Notes: a model not told the origin generated them from the sequence alone. A stretch of 60,000 nt of DNA from Cryptomeria japonica (GCF_030272615.1 NC_081405.1:309475374-309535373), one strand, 5' to 3'; shown: positions 12,562 to 23,650, counted from the stretch's first letter. Numbers and translations: made by a program.

Positions 12562-13993
12562 TGATGAATAATGATGAACAACAAATATGATACCCGGTAC
12601 TGAGAGGGGGGGGGTAAATCAGTACAAACAAAAACTTCTCAACAACTTATCAAGTAAAAACATTGCTAACCGGTTGTCTTCATCATTGAACTTAACCATG
12701 GCAATACCGCTTAAACATAGTAAGACTTCAGACAGCTAAACCAGTAAAACTGAATACTTCAAATAACATTCAACATTTGATAACTACTTCACCAATATAC
12801 TCAAGCATGTGTTGTATTAGTAATACCATAACCATTAGCTTTGCATGCAAATTCACCTAAACAAAGACTACTCAATCATCACATGAAAAATGCACAACTC
12901 ATGACACACATATTTTTCACGTGGAAACCCAAATTGAAAAAACCACGGTGGGATGAATACCCACAAGCTTGTTTTTGAACTCTTTAGGAGCTCACTCTAT
13001 TAGGAGCCTAGTCCAGCTAAAGACTTTACAATAAGGTTCTACTAGGAACCGATCCTGTTAAAGATCACCTGGTTAAGGGATGGCTATATACCCTATTAAA
13101 GGTTGAAACTGCGTTAAAGGTTACCTCGCTAGAGGATTTGAAGAACTCAATGATCTTGAGTCACTTGGTTAGAGTTTTTGCAATAAGCTTGTTAAAGCTA
13201 CCTAGTAAAGGGATTTTCCTACTATTGAAATGGTTAGAAGACAATAGGTAAAGCTATGATCTGATAACAACACTACATGCTAAGGCAAATCCTTTTCAGC
13301 TCCTCTACTTTGCAATCACACTCTACAGTTTTCCACTCACTAGTCTAGCAAGTATCTCATCAGTTGGATACAAACATAACATTTTCCAACGCCAACAATA
13401 ACAAACATCATCAACCTTATAGACAACAATTAGGTCGGTAGCATAAACCCTAAACCTAAACATTTTAGGTTTACAATTACAATTGATCCAATCTTGTCCG
13501 TTCAAACACTTTGCATAAATAAAACAATCTCAAATAGATCACAAGTCATTCTGCATCGTCCATTCTTCACCGCATATGGAAATCAGTAACCCATCATGCT
13601 CTCCTCACATACCACTAAGAAGAATGTTCATTTCCAAGGTAGACTTTTAATGCAATTGATCTTCACATGCAAGATCCTCAAGGAAATCCTTCACGTGCAC
13701 AAAACTGACATGGCATCTCGATCTCATCCTTATCTCTTAGCTAACTCATCACAGAATGTCATCGGTTGCATCGCACAAGCTAGATTGCCAAACCGGAAAC
13801 CCTAGAGCTGAGACTACCAACCGGTAGTCACACTTAGTGAAACCCTGACACTGGTCCACTTCATCCCTTCATACGGGTTCTCCTACTTGAATATCAATTA
13901 CAACTTCTTCCAATCTTCATACCAGTTCACCTGCACTTATTGAATTCAATGAAAACATACATTATCATCATACTAGTTCATCATATGCCAACA
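12562..13993 (-). repeat. 5' LTR of nested copia
   Basis: 1,432 bp, matching 6665-8099. In element orientation it starts TGTTGGCATATGATGAAC and ends TTCATCA. The promoter should lie here, but no TATA box was assigned with confidence. Confidence 0.9.
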
Positions 13994-13998
13994 TCAAC
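13994..13998. repeat. Target-site duplication TCAAC (right)
   Basis: Matches 6660-6664. Removing the copia element and one copy rejoins the gypsy gag frame exactly. Confidence 0.85.
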
Positions 13999-14409
13999 TT
14001 GTTTTATCCAATTATCAAGTTTCTCTGCATCCACTTCTCCATTATAGGTTGGCAATTCAGATTTAACATCAAGATTTAACAAAGGTGAATTAGACTCAGA
14101 CTGTACAGGTTGTTTTTTCTTGGGGGAAGAAGTAGAAGAAGAAGATGAATAGGATGAAGAAGAAGAAGACAAAGAAGACGGGGATGGAGGTTAACGAGGG
14201 TCACTATGACCTCCTACTCCTTTTCCTTTGTCATATTTCAAAGGGGATTCACCTTCCTTCTTCTTTTTATCCTTGCTTTCCTTTTTTTTCTGCCTATCCT
14301 TGTAGAACTCTTCCACCATCATCTTCATGTCTAATAATGCTTTACGGAATTGTTCTTCATTCTCAAAGAGTTCAGGATAAACACATTTTCCTTCTTTCGA
14401 TTGTGGCAT
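13994..14409 (-). pseudogene. Gypsy-type gag, N-terminal part
   Basis: Starts with ATG at 14409, about 130 bp after the LTR. A charged Lys/Glu-rich N terminus ends at a TAA (14193-14191 on the minus strand). The same frame then continues with a Ser-rich run and the typical gag entry LPTYNGEVDAEKLDNWIKQV. It breaks off at the copia insertion and resumes at 6659. One premature stop plus the insertion make it non-functional. Confidence 0.75.
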
Positions 14410-14531
14410 GGTTGATCTTCAAGTAACTCACCTCGATTCGATCTTAGGATTAAATTCTTCAAGTGCACCTTCCCCTCGCTTTAATTTCAACCTGGTTAAC
14501 ATCCACGACTTGCATTTTTTCCTGTTAAACT

Positions 14532-14543
14532 ACTTTGATGCCA
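14532..14543 (-). promoter_or_regulatory. Possible primer-binding site of the gypsy-type element
   Basis: Two bases from the LTR edge the minus strand reads TGGCATCAAAGT, close to the initiator-Met primer TGGTATCAGAGC with three differences. The position is right; the tRNA is uncertain. Confidence 0.45.
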
Positions 14544-14545
14544 CT

Positions 14546-15806
14546 TGATCTATAATTAAGGCTTACAAATTAAATTTACTCATATTTCAAATTACAAATT
14601 TATCCTGATCGCAAACAAATTGTTTGGTTATGTTTTCTTTAACCATTGAAATTACGAAAGATAAGTTCACTTAATCCTTTGCACAACTTAATAATGTTAA
14701 ATTATAACTTCAAGAAGAAATAAAAAATGAAACGAATAAAAGAGAATTAGAAGATAGAAGCGAGATCATGAACTTTACAATGGAGTTTGCTCAATAAGAG
14801 CTACATCTCCAGGTCCACTTCTCAATGTAGGACCGCTTTATTAATATCTCCAAGCAAAATGCCTTGTTACAATATTCAAGCTTTAGCAAAATCTGCATCA
14901 AATGACTCACAATCTCTCTCTCTTTTTTACAATTCTTGGTGCATAGTAACACCTTGCAATCTCCTCTTAGCAATTCTCCACTTTCAACACCACTTCAATG
15001 AGTTTTCCATCCTACACTACCCCCTTTTATACAATAAAATTGCTCAAATTGGTATAAAACCAAATGATTTTGCAATTTCACCTTATCTCTCCATTTTTAC
15101 ATATAAAATCTTGAAAAATCTCCTCTTTACAAATACAATAAATCTCATTTAACATTAACCTCCCAATTTATTTTAAAACAATATGTTATTTAGCCCTTTA
15201 TGGAGGTTATATGTGCTTTTACATTTGAGAATTTATTTTTGTACTAAATAAGGTCTTTTATCCCCTTATTAATAGGGGAAGGAGATTTTAAAATCTTTTG
15301 AAATCTTTCAAAAACCATTTAAATAGCCTCTAATATTCTCCTAATAAAATAGGCTTATAAACTTTATGTTTAGGGGAATTAAATCTTATTTAAAGATTTA
15401 TGTAAACGGAGGGATTTTCCTTTTATTATAAAGAATGGTAAGGCAAGTGGATTTCAAGGCATGGGTTAAGGGATTAAATCCCACCAAATCCTCCTTAATT
15501 AATTTATTTATTTACTTTTAAATCATATATTTTTTTCTTTTAATAATTATGGTTTAATCCATATTTATGCCAAGTCACTACTCTTGCCATGTCATATGCC
15601 ACACGTCCTGCCAAGTGTCACATTTGGTGATGCCACGTCATCATTTTGACCAAAACTTTGACTGGTCATAACTTCTACATACAGACTCCTCTTGAGCCCG
15701 TTCAAGTTGTGTTAGAACCATGTCGGTGAGCCCTACACAATAGTGCCATTTTCGTGAGAGTTTGAGACTGTGAAATTTTTAGGTTTTTCTAGATCCACCT
15801 GGATCA
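14546..15806 (-). repeat. 5' LTR of the gypsy-type element
   Basis: 1,261 bp, matching 3696-4980. Plus-strand edges are TGATCTATAATT and CCTGGATCA, giving a short terminal inverted repeat TGATC/GATCA. Confidence 0.85.
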
Positions 15807-15857
15807 GTGGAGAAGAAGTTCTAAGAAGTAGGATTGTTCCTCAAGTATGAACTCTGA
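15807..15857 (+). pseudogene. Sulfotransferase pseudogene, C-terminal tail
   Basis: Starting at the right GTGGA duplication, the frame continues the sulfotransferase: VEKKF, a TAA at 15822-15824, then EVGLFLKYEL and TGA at 15855-15857. The family ends with a KF-x-x-x-GL-x-F pattern, which this fits if the TAA replaced a sense codon. The TAA is therefore probably a decay mutation and the TGA the original end. Confidence 0.75.
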
Positions 15858-17365
15858 TATATAGAAACAATCGTATCAAACTATGTGTACCTCTGCTCAT
15901 TGTGGCCATTATGTTTTGCAAAAGTACAAACCAACAAAAATGTACCCTTGTCTTATTTATGTCGACAAAGTTTGATGTATGTATTATACCAAAGAATGCC
16001 AAGTATAATGCTATACTCTTTCCCCTATGCTACTGTAGAGCAGCAAAGTTCCTACCACAAGCTGTAAAAACAATTATTGGTGTTGCATGATGGATTTGTG
16101 TATACATGAAATTAGACATCCTTGTAAGTCAAAGCACTACTAAAGCACTGCTAGTTGAGCCTAGAGTATTGTATTTGGAACTTAATTTTTTACAACGATC
16201 TATTATCCTGCCTGCCAATAAATAATCAAACAATTAGCATTAGTTGTTGACGTGTGGCTGATAGAGTACATAATTATAAAATTCTCCTTATGGAAGATAT
16301 CAAGTTTGTTTCATATGGATTAAATCTAAAAAAAATTGAGACATTTTTTTAAATCTATCTTTTGGAATGAGAAAATATAAGCAATAATATCAAAAGATGC
16401 TATTGAGTGGAAAAGAAAAAACTATATTTCAAATGAAATACAATGCACGGGGTATATAGATATGATGCATATGTGCCAAGTTATTCATGGGATGTAGGTC
16501 CCTAACCTTTAAAACTAAACAAGAGATATGCTATTACATTTGTTTAGTGCTTGTATATATATAAATACACTTGCATGGCATTAAAGAAACAAAGGTGTAC
16601 AGATACTTATGCTCTTCCCAAATTCTGGTTTTCAGCTACTAAAATCTACACACTTTTAATAGAAAAATCACAAACCCCAACAAACATTATGCTAACACTA
16701 TTATTTTTTTGTCTGCTCTCAGACAATCGATACACCTGCTAGACAAATCAGGTTTCCAACTCTAATAGAGAATGTTGGTTTCTTCAGTATACTGCAAAAC
16801 TTGATTGATAAACAAAGAAAAATAGAATACATCAATAAATTGTTGCAACAATTGATTAATTAAATAATTATTAAATCTGATACAAATTTTTATGTATGAA
16901 CAAACAGGAAGCTCTGAGTCATAAAAATGGCAATGCCCAAAACAGGGCATTCTCTTAATAATAAACAGACCTATAGCAAATATTATGAGAATATATTAAG
17001 GCAGTGAACAAAGGGGTGGTCATATAAATGTGAAAGTGAAAACCGGCATTTGGTTTCATGAAGCAGTGATAATTTACATACAGATTTTAAAAATAATACA
17101 TATGTGTATTAATATAAAATATGTTACATCATAAAAAATATCATCGAGTATGTCCAACAGTCTAGAAATTTAAAGTGGACGCATACATCCTTATTTATTT
17201 AAAGGACAAATGAATAGCTACAAAACATCTGTGTACACAACACATATAAAACCCAGAAAAAATACATAACTACCCAAATAGGAGGAAGTTGTTGAAATAC
17301 TATGCAATCCACAATAAACTTAGGTCCATTTTAGAATATCCAAAACATATATAGAAGAAAGATGT
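15858..17365. other. No gene recognised
   Basis: AT-rich sequence with small open stretches but no family resemblance, LTR edge or RNA gene seen. It is the downstream flank shared by the sulfotransferase and LTPG pseudogenes, which point toward each other. Confidence 0.45.
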
Positions 17366-17598
17366 TCACCAAATAGTGATAGCTACCATAATAGCTACTG
17401 CTAAAGCACTGGTAATGGTGGATGGTATGTAAAGGTCTCATGCCTTAGATGTTGTCCTTTTGTTGGGTGTTGATGAAATATCTCCTACAGAAGTTGTGAG
17501 AGGAAGTAAAGATAGTGAGTTGGATGAGGGAGACAATGCATTTGGAATTGAAAGGGAAAATAAAGGAGAAGTTTATGTTGCTTGTGGTGAACTAGAGC
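17366..17598 (-). pseudogene. LTPG exon 3 (Ser/Pro stalk and GPI signal)
   Basis: Acceptor CATGCAG precedes 17598. The frame from exon 2 gives SSSPQAT, a TAA, then a Ser/Thr/Pro-rich stretch with ALSPSSNS, a TGA, and finally STITSALAVAIMVAITIW and TGA at 17368-17366: a hydrophobic tail typical of a GPI signal. Confidence 0.75.
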
Positions 17599-17776
17599 CT
17601 GCATGTGTAGCTCCAAATGTGTTGCATACTTTTCTTTTTGTTAAATTTCTTTTTGTAAAATTTCTATTCATATTAGTTGAAAAACTGAAATAACACAACT
17701 CTCTCTATATAAAATTACCATCAATTTATAGATGTAGATGACATTTAAGTCAAGACAAAAGAAAATGTAAACATAC

Positions 17777-17803
17777 CTATCAATGGAGAAGCAGCTGGAG
17801 CTC
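17777..17803 (-). pseudogene. LTPG exon 2 (27-nt micro-exon)
   Basis: Preceded by CTATAG and followed by GTATGT on the minus strand. Spliced in, it continues QCNG as APAASPLI, the Ala/Pro-rich start of the stalk found at this place in LTPG proteins. Confidence 0.72.
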
Positions 17804-18149
17804 CTATAGCTATTGGCAAGCAACAATAAGAAGCGTATCAATTACTACTAGTTCTTTAAAATTGAATAGAATAATTACTTCTTTTATTTTTTTTAGATTT
17901 AATTGTGTATATATTTTTGAATCAATGTTTCGGTCACATGCTATGAGTGTGATCCATCATTAAGATGTTAGAAAGCTTGATGGATCACAAAGTGTGATCC
18001 AAAACATCGATGTTGAAACACTCTTTGGACTCTCTAAAATTTTTATGATAAATCACAAAGAGGTCTGAAATATTGATATAAAATCACAAACACGATTGAA
18101 TCCAAAAACAATAAGTACAAATACTTAAAAAAAATTAAAGTTTATTTAC

Positions 18150-18520
18150 CATTGCATTGACTGAGAGGTGGAGTGGCAATTTTGCAAGCTCTTGGTAGAA
18201 CCAAAACCCTTGCTTGATGAATGGAAATTCCTAACATATTTGTGGTAGTGAATAGATGACACATGCAAATTTGACTACTTTGCACTATAGAAGATAAGGC
18301 AGTGCAACTGCCTTGTGAGGGAGTTGAGTTGGACATATTACTTGTTATATATCCGACATAGGGAGATAATGTTGCCACACAAGTTGCACACCCTAAAGAT
18401 TGAGCAACCACATCATCATACTCTGCAACTCCTGCTATTATTTCCACTTGACATTTTGGTGCAAGAAGAGGTTATTAACATTTCTATAGAGCTAAAGAAA
18501 GTAAAGATTATTACAGCCAT
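18150..18520 (-). pseudogene. LTPG exon 1 (signal and eight-cysteine domain)
   Basis: A hydrophobic start (MAVIIFTFFSSIEMLITSS) from 18520 lies in another frame than the domain, which runs from about 18465 to 18150. The domain reads C-x-x-C, SPYVGYITSN, SCTALSSIVQSSQICMCHL, ISIHQARVLVLPRAC and TPPLSQC, matching the LTPG order. The expected second Cys is Tyr and the first Cys of the CC pair is Ser. The exon ends CAATG followed by GTAAAT. Confidence 0.8.
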
Positions 18521-18912
18521 CACTCTGTGCCATGAATGAAGGAGCACGTAAATCATTCTTTCTTACTGCATATAGGGCTTGAATTAGAGATGCCTCAAGC
18601 CCCACCTAGACACTCCTACAATAGATAGAGAGTAACTAAGACAAGATCAGAGGAAGGCAATAAAGGAATCAATCATCCTAAACTGATGGTTGAGAAACTA
18701 TTATAGAGACTAGTGAGACTATTGGCTCTACTACTCTATACTCCCTTGCTTTTTTTGTTGATTCAACTCAATCAACTGATGAAACTAGCTAAAATGATGT
18801 CTCTCCCACTACGTTTTGTGTTCCTCTTGATTCTTGGTCAACTAAATAAATGCATGAAACTCCATATTCATTTTTTTTTGTTTTCCACTCATCCCCTTTA
18901 TGTAACATATTT
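18521..18912. other. No gene recognised
   Basis: Short spacer between the LTPG pseudogene and the LTR element. It may hold LTPG promoter remains; nothing specific is visible. Confidence 0.4.
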
Positions 18913-19219
18913 TGAAGGTGGGCAGAGGCATACCCAAAAAAAGAAAAATGAAAAAAAACTGATTTTTGTTTTATTTCATTCGCTTGACCATTGCCTCTTA
19001 ATAACAAACCCATTACTTAATGCCTCTTTTTTAGAGGTCTTTGGGATACATATAGAAACAACTAATCTTGGTTGACATAATTTTGGAAACATCCTAGGTC
19101 TTTCTAGATATTAGGATGACATGCCAAATGATAATGTTTTTTTTTCATTTATCTTATCTTTATTCTTTCTAGAATATTTAATTTTTACAATTTATTTGAG
19201 GGAGAAATTACACATTCCA
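18913..19219 (-). repeat. 3' LTR of the 2.8 kb element
   Basis: Matches 21392-21699 apart from changes in the A-rich run near its start. The polypurine tract ATGGGGGGCAT (minus strand, plus coordinates 19220-19230) abuts it. Confidence 0.72.
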
Positions 19220-19610
19220 ATGCCCCCCATTAATTTAGACCAGCAATGTTGTAGCATTCTCAGTTTTCTTTAATATTGTCCAAAACCAAGTCTTTAGACT
19301 TCAAATCTTTTCTTTACTTGATAATGCCTTTCTCTTGTCCAGCTACTGAGGCAGTTCTTTAAAACTTCAATCTGTAACTTCTTAGAAACTTGACCTCTAT
19401 AGATGTCTTTCCAAATACTTTCGTTTGACTTGAAACACTTTTTATGTCTTTTGCAAACCTTTCTTGATTGCAATCAATTTTTACATTCGAACTTTTATAC
19501 TTGAACAAATTCTTGATCATACTTGTGATTTTCTGCCAACTGCATTCATAATTCCATCCACAACTCATTTTCATGCAACCTGTCATATAATCCTTCTTCC
19601 ACTCTCTATT

Positions 19611-20456
19611 CTAACATGTTTCTTCACAATGACTCTTCAAACCACAAATACTGCAAGGATGTAGATCCCAACATCTATCCTTCATAAGTCCTTTCCTATT
19701 ACAATGTGAACATTGCATAGTCTTCATACCTTGAACTGACTTACTTGAACCTGTAACACATGTATTCATCTTTCCTTTACTTGTATCATATCCAAGACCT
19801 TCATACTTGGGCCTCATTATTTGCTCAAACGGCATTTTCATGCCTTGTTCATGTCTTCCGAATCCTTTACCTTTATAACCCATTCTCTTCATAATTTTTT
19901 AAACCAACATTCATTTCATTGCCATTACATTTAGTAACATTATCATATTCTTTTTCAAAATATTTATAACAAACTCCTTCACCAAAAACACACTTGTCAA
20001 ATTATGAATTCAAATCCTTTGTACTACATGAAACATCACATACTGATTTTGACTTCAAACATTCATTCTCATCTTTCAACGTTTTGATTTCCTTAAATTG
20101 TCAATTATTTTGTTCTTCTAATCTATTAATATTTTTTCCCAAATCTTCATTCCTTTTTTTAACCTCATCAAACAACTTTAGCTTTTCTTCTAATTCTTTA
20201 TTCTTCTCATCAAATTTAATCAATTCCTTCAAATGCAAAATATGTTCTTCTTTCAACCACTTTAACTTTTCCTCTAGCTCTTCAATTTCCTCTTTATAAT
20301 CACTAATTTCAATTGAAAGTTTATATTTTTCTCTTGCATTTTTACTTTACTTTTCTTCACTTCAATTACTTCTTCTTTTAAAAAATCTATCTCAGATATT
20401 AGATTTATATTTTCCTTCAACACTCTTTTGCCGAATTTTTCTATTAAAACAAACAA
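19611..20456 (-). pseudogene. Gag-like coiled-coil protein with zinc knuckles
   Basis: From 20456 the minus strand reads a long heptad-rich region: EKFGKRVLKENINLISEIDF, then after a small frame change repeated Glu/Lys/Leu heptads such as EEIEELEEKLKWLKEEH to about 20000. A broken stretch follows, then from 19892 a Gly/Lys-rich part with GYKGKGFGRHEQGMKMPFEQ and KYEGLGYD, and two CCHC-like boxes: CSHCNRKGLMKDRC (His replaced by Leu) and CSICGLKSHCEETC (intact). A coiled coil followed by knuckles is a gag-like layout; the Gly-rich part recalls the C terminus of SIRE-type copia gag. Function is inferred from layout only. Confidence 0.6.
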
Positions 20457-21391
20457 TTTTAACTCACCGTACTTGATAACAATTTATTCTTCTTCCAGAA
20501 ACTTCGCACGCCTTGAATCTTTTTTACATTTCCTTCACTTCATCGACTACCTCCTATTTTATTTTGGGAAAATCTTTGATATGTTTTTAATGGACATGTT
20601 TTCCATCTGTAAGCTCATACATCTTCCTTTAAAAAAGTACAATCGCCTCCTTAGTAATAACAATTGGATTCTAGGCAATGAATCTTTCACTAACTTGTAA
20701 ACCTAGAAACCTCTTATGTCCTACTTCTTTTCCACAATCTCCTTGTGTAATCCACCTCCGAGACCAGATGTGATGTGGAATTTCCTGCATGCTTAGCAAA
20801 TGGAAACTTCCTATGACAACTATCTACTTTTTGGCAATTCTTTTTTGTCCTTTGATTCCATATGATCTTTACACGATCTCTCAATCTGTGATCTGTTCAA
20901 GGCTGGGTGGTTTCAATATGATCTCCTTTGCTATTCTCTAAAAAGTCTCCTATTTATCCATCTTCTTTGACTTTGAAAAACAATATCTTATTTTCTCCAG
21001 CAACAATCTTGAGCAACAACATTAGACAATGATTTCCTTTGTAGTGGCAACTTACTTAACAATACATTACTTCAAACTAGACTTCCTCAATTCCTTGTCA
21101 CCAACAACTTACTCAGACCAGGCTCGAACTTCATATGCAATAATGTCTTTTCAAAGGATTCTCCAAATTTCCTTTGATTTTTTGTCTTGATCTTGTAAAA
21201 TAATGATGACAACAATCTTTTCCAACAATTGCTCTTTGAACTTTGACGATACTCCTAGTTTTCTTTGTGGCCTTTCTTGGGGTCCAATTCATATGATCTC
21301 TTTGAACCTGCTATGCCCTCCACATGCCTCTACAAACCCTTTTAATGAATATTCTTCTCACCCCAAGATTTGCATCTTCTTTGATACCACA

Positions 21392-21699
21392 TGAAGGTGG
21401 GGAGAGGCATACCACCCCCTAAAAAATAAAAAAAATAAAAAAAAACAAAACAAGCTGATTTTTACTGGAAAAACTATTTTTTAATTTTATTTCATTCACT
21501 TAACCATCTTACATCTTAATACCAAACCTATTACATAATTCCTCTTTTATAGATTTATTTTGGATATATAGAGAAACATCTAGAAACAACTAATCGTGGC
21601 CGAAATAAGTCTAGAAACATCCTAGGCTTTTCTAGATATTAGTCCTTTCAAGAATATTTACTTTTTATATTTTATTGGAGGGAGAAATTTTGCATTCCA
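21392..21699 (-). repeat. 5' LTR of the 2.8 kb element
   Basis: Matches 18913-19219. On the minus strand the inner edge is followed within a few bases by TGGTATCAAAGAAG. Confidence 0.72.
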
Positions 21700-22657
21700 A
21701 GATGTTTGAGTACCAACTATATTTGAGATAAAACAAGAATATGTTCAATAACTCATCATTATGAAAAAGTAGACCTACAAGAATAATAGAACTACCAAAC
21801 TTAAAGAAGTATGTCTTACTCTTGCATGGATCAATTGGTACTGTAATTAAATAGATGACCCAACTAAATTTTTATCTACCATTCTGTATAAAGAATAGTT
21901 CATTTAAAAGATCAAGACAAATTTGACTTACAAAACTTATAAAGAGGCTGCAACTTCCATTTATGATATCTTTGCTTCTTCCAACTTAAGAGAATGAGCT
22001 CATTTCCATCATATATTCCACTTGCTTCACCAACAACTTGTTTTGCATCCATATATAGATGGGTGTTGTACACTGGCCTAACACATTGATACACATTCAC
22101 AATATTGCAACTAGGGTCTAGAGAAATCATTAGTTCAACTTATTGTGGCTGAAATCTACCAAGTATATTTCCTCAAATATCATTCTGGAGAGATCAGAAT
22201 ACAATACACAATTTTTTTTGGATATGGAAATTATCAGGTCTTTCAATTTCTACATTTGTTGGTGTACTAACAAGAGGGATTAGCAAACCCAAAATTATTA
22301 TTACCTAGTCAAACATCCAATGACTTAGGAAATTCCCCCAAACCTAAATAGTAGTTACCTAAAAATGACATATAGCAAAGAAGGAAATGGTGAGGGAGGG
22401 GTTGATACATGCTCTTCAAAATGTTTCCAGTTGAGAGTATGAAAATCATCACAGTGAGACTAGATGACAAAGCTAGGCCCAAGAGGCTATTAGGCATGTA
22501 TGCAAAATGTGGAAGCAAAGACTAGGCACGTCAAGTGTATTTCAAAATGTCACTTTCTGAAACCATAAATATGGATACACAAAATGAATTAGTTGAAAGG
22601 CCTTGGAAATTTTTAAACAAATATAAATGGAAGGTGTAGAGCCAAAGACAATGACAC
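21700..22657. other. No gene recognised
   Basis: Sequence between the LTR element and the Hsp70 remnant. Later Hsp70 exons would be expected here on the minus strand, but none could be read. Confidence 0.4.
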
Positions 22658-23650
22658 CTTCAACTCATTAACTAAATATTGCAACAAGGCATTATCAAAA
22701 TCCTCACCACCCCAAAAAGTATCACCATTTGTAACCTTGACCTGCAAAACAAGGCTAACATTAGGTTTCAATTATTCCCACCATAAAACAAATATGTTAT
22801 AGATGGTCATTCTCATAGAGTGAACAATACAAATTTTAAATTAAAAACAAAATTAAAATTTCCTAAGGCTATTTAGTACTCTCTCCACCATAGATCTATC
22901 CTATTTTACAATAACTACCAAGTCAAAAATGATACTACAAAGTAATTTGCCTCAACCATTGAACAAAAAATCCATAATGAGTTCCAAAACCATTAAAAAT
23001 TTACATCATCTGACAATTTCTCTCTACACAAATAATACTTCCAAAATAAAATAGATGAAGTGCAGAAAAACATCCTATAGGATTGGATTGCACACATTCA
23101 GATGAAGAATAGAATAAGAAAAATAAAGGCCTTGACAAATTTATTCTTAAGGAGAAGGCTATTCTAGGTAAAGATCATTCCCAAGACAAAATATATAGAC
23201 TATAAACGTTGAATAATAGATTTAATAGTGGAAAAGCTAAAGTAAGACAAAGAGAGAATCAAAGAAATGTACTTACCTAAACACACCATTGGAGATTTTC
23301 ATAATAGAAACATCAAAGGTACCTCCACCAAGATCAAAAACAACAACCAAACCCTCCTTCTCATTTATGTCATATGAAACAGCAACTGCATTTGGCTCAT
23401 TGATTATTCTTTTAACTTCCAGCTTTGCAATTTTACCAACATCCTTAGTTGCTTGACACTAAGAACCATTGAAATTAGAAAGCACTATGATAACTACATT
23501 AAAAACAATTATTCCAAGATAACCCTATGCATTTTTCCCATTTCTGACTAGGAGAGTATTGTTTCCCATTTCTTTCAACCTAGACATCACCATTTATGGC
23601 TTCGAAAATTTTGTATGGAATAATTGGTAGTTGAAATACTCGATCATTGG
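22658..23650 (-). pseudogene. Mitochondrial Hsp70 pseudogene, three exon remnants
   Basis: Mitochondrial Hsp70 is the ATP-driven chaperone of matrix import and folding. Three minus-strand blocks match the nucleotide-binding domain in order. Exon A (about 23650-23512): IPYKIFEAINGDV, a TAG at 23582-23580 where the family has Trp, then GKQYSPSQ. Exon B (23458-23277): [20 protein letters not shown] and [20 protein letters not shown] with the phosphate loop intact, ending at donor GTAAGT. Exon C (22741-22658): after acceptor [28 protein letters not shown]. Only about a quarter of the protein is present, with a stop and substitutions in conserved sites. The mitochondrial type fits because NGDTF-GGEDFDN and the NGDxWVE-Q-YSPSQ stretch belong to DnaK-like forms. 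Confidence 0.82.

Larger units (their letters stand above)
6665..13993 (-). mobile_element. Full-length Ty1/copia element nested in the gypsy-type element
   Basis: About 7.3 kb with LTRs at 6665-8099 and 12562-13993, an initiator-Met primer site, a polypurine tract and a TCAAC target duplication. Minus-strand order is gag, protease, integrase, reverse transcriptase, RNase H, the copia order. Coding parts are broken by stops and frame changes, so it cannot move on its own. The two LTRs differ at many sites, so the insertion is old, but it is younger than the gypsy-type element it splits. Confidence 0.92.
3696..15806 (-). mobile_element. Non-autonomous gypsy-type LTR retrotransposon (gag-protease only), split by a copia element
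   Basis: Two LTRs of about 1.26-1.28 kb flank an internal part that, without the nested copia element, is only about 2.2 kb. On the minus strand it reads gag N terminus, gag core, zinc knuckle and aspartic protease. From the protease to the 3' LTR there is no reverse transcriptase, RNase H or integrase. Termini are TGATC...GATCA and the target duplication is GTGGA. With gag but no pol it resembles the TR-GAG class of non-autonomous elements, which need enzymes from a partner. Alternatively it is an autonomous element with a large deletion, but no scar is visible. Confidence 0.85.
17366..18520 (-). pseudogene. GPI-anchored non-specific lipid-transfer protein (LTPG) pseudogene, three exons
   Basis: The family carries lipids at the outer cell surface and has a signal peptide, an eight-cysteine domain, a Ser/Pro-rich stalk and a GPI signal. 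All are readable on the minus strand over three exons with GT...AG borders kept in phase. Lesions: a frame change between the signal-like start (ATG at 18520) and the domain, two cysteines replaced (YVGY for CVGY, and the first of the Cys pair), TAA and TGA stops in exon 3. The exon layout with a tiny middle exon, together with the stalk and tail, makes the assignment strong although the gene is dead. Confidence 0.8.
18913..21699 (-). mobile_element. Small non-autonomous LTR element with a coiled-coil, zinc-knuckle ORF
   Basis: Two LTR-like blocks of about 307 bp (18913-19219 and 21392-21699) share TGAAGGTGGG(C/G)AGAGGCATAC at one edge and GAGGGAGAAATT...CATTCCA at the other. On the minus strand, TGGTATCAAAGA follows the 5' LTR (a degenerate initiator-Met primer site) and ATGGGGGGCAT precedes the 3' LTR (polypurine tract). 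The internal 2.2 kb encodes a coiled coil and zinc knuckles but no protease, RT or integrase. No target duplication is visible, so edges may have eroded. Confidence 0.75.

Noticed and set aside
16540-16960. Short open frames and an AT repeat near 16555
   Set aside because: No family resemblance or codon bias, and such frames are expected by chance in AT-rich spacer.
17460-17693. Plus-strand open frame of 77 codons
   Set aside because: It overlaps LTPG exon 3 on the opposite strand, and the minus-strand reading has splice borders, stalk and GPI tail.
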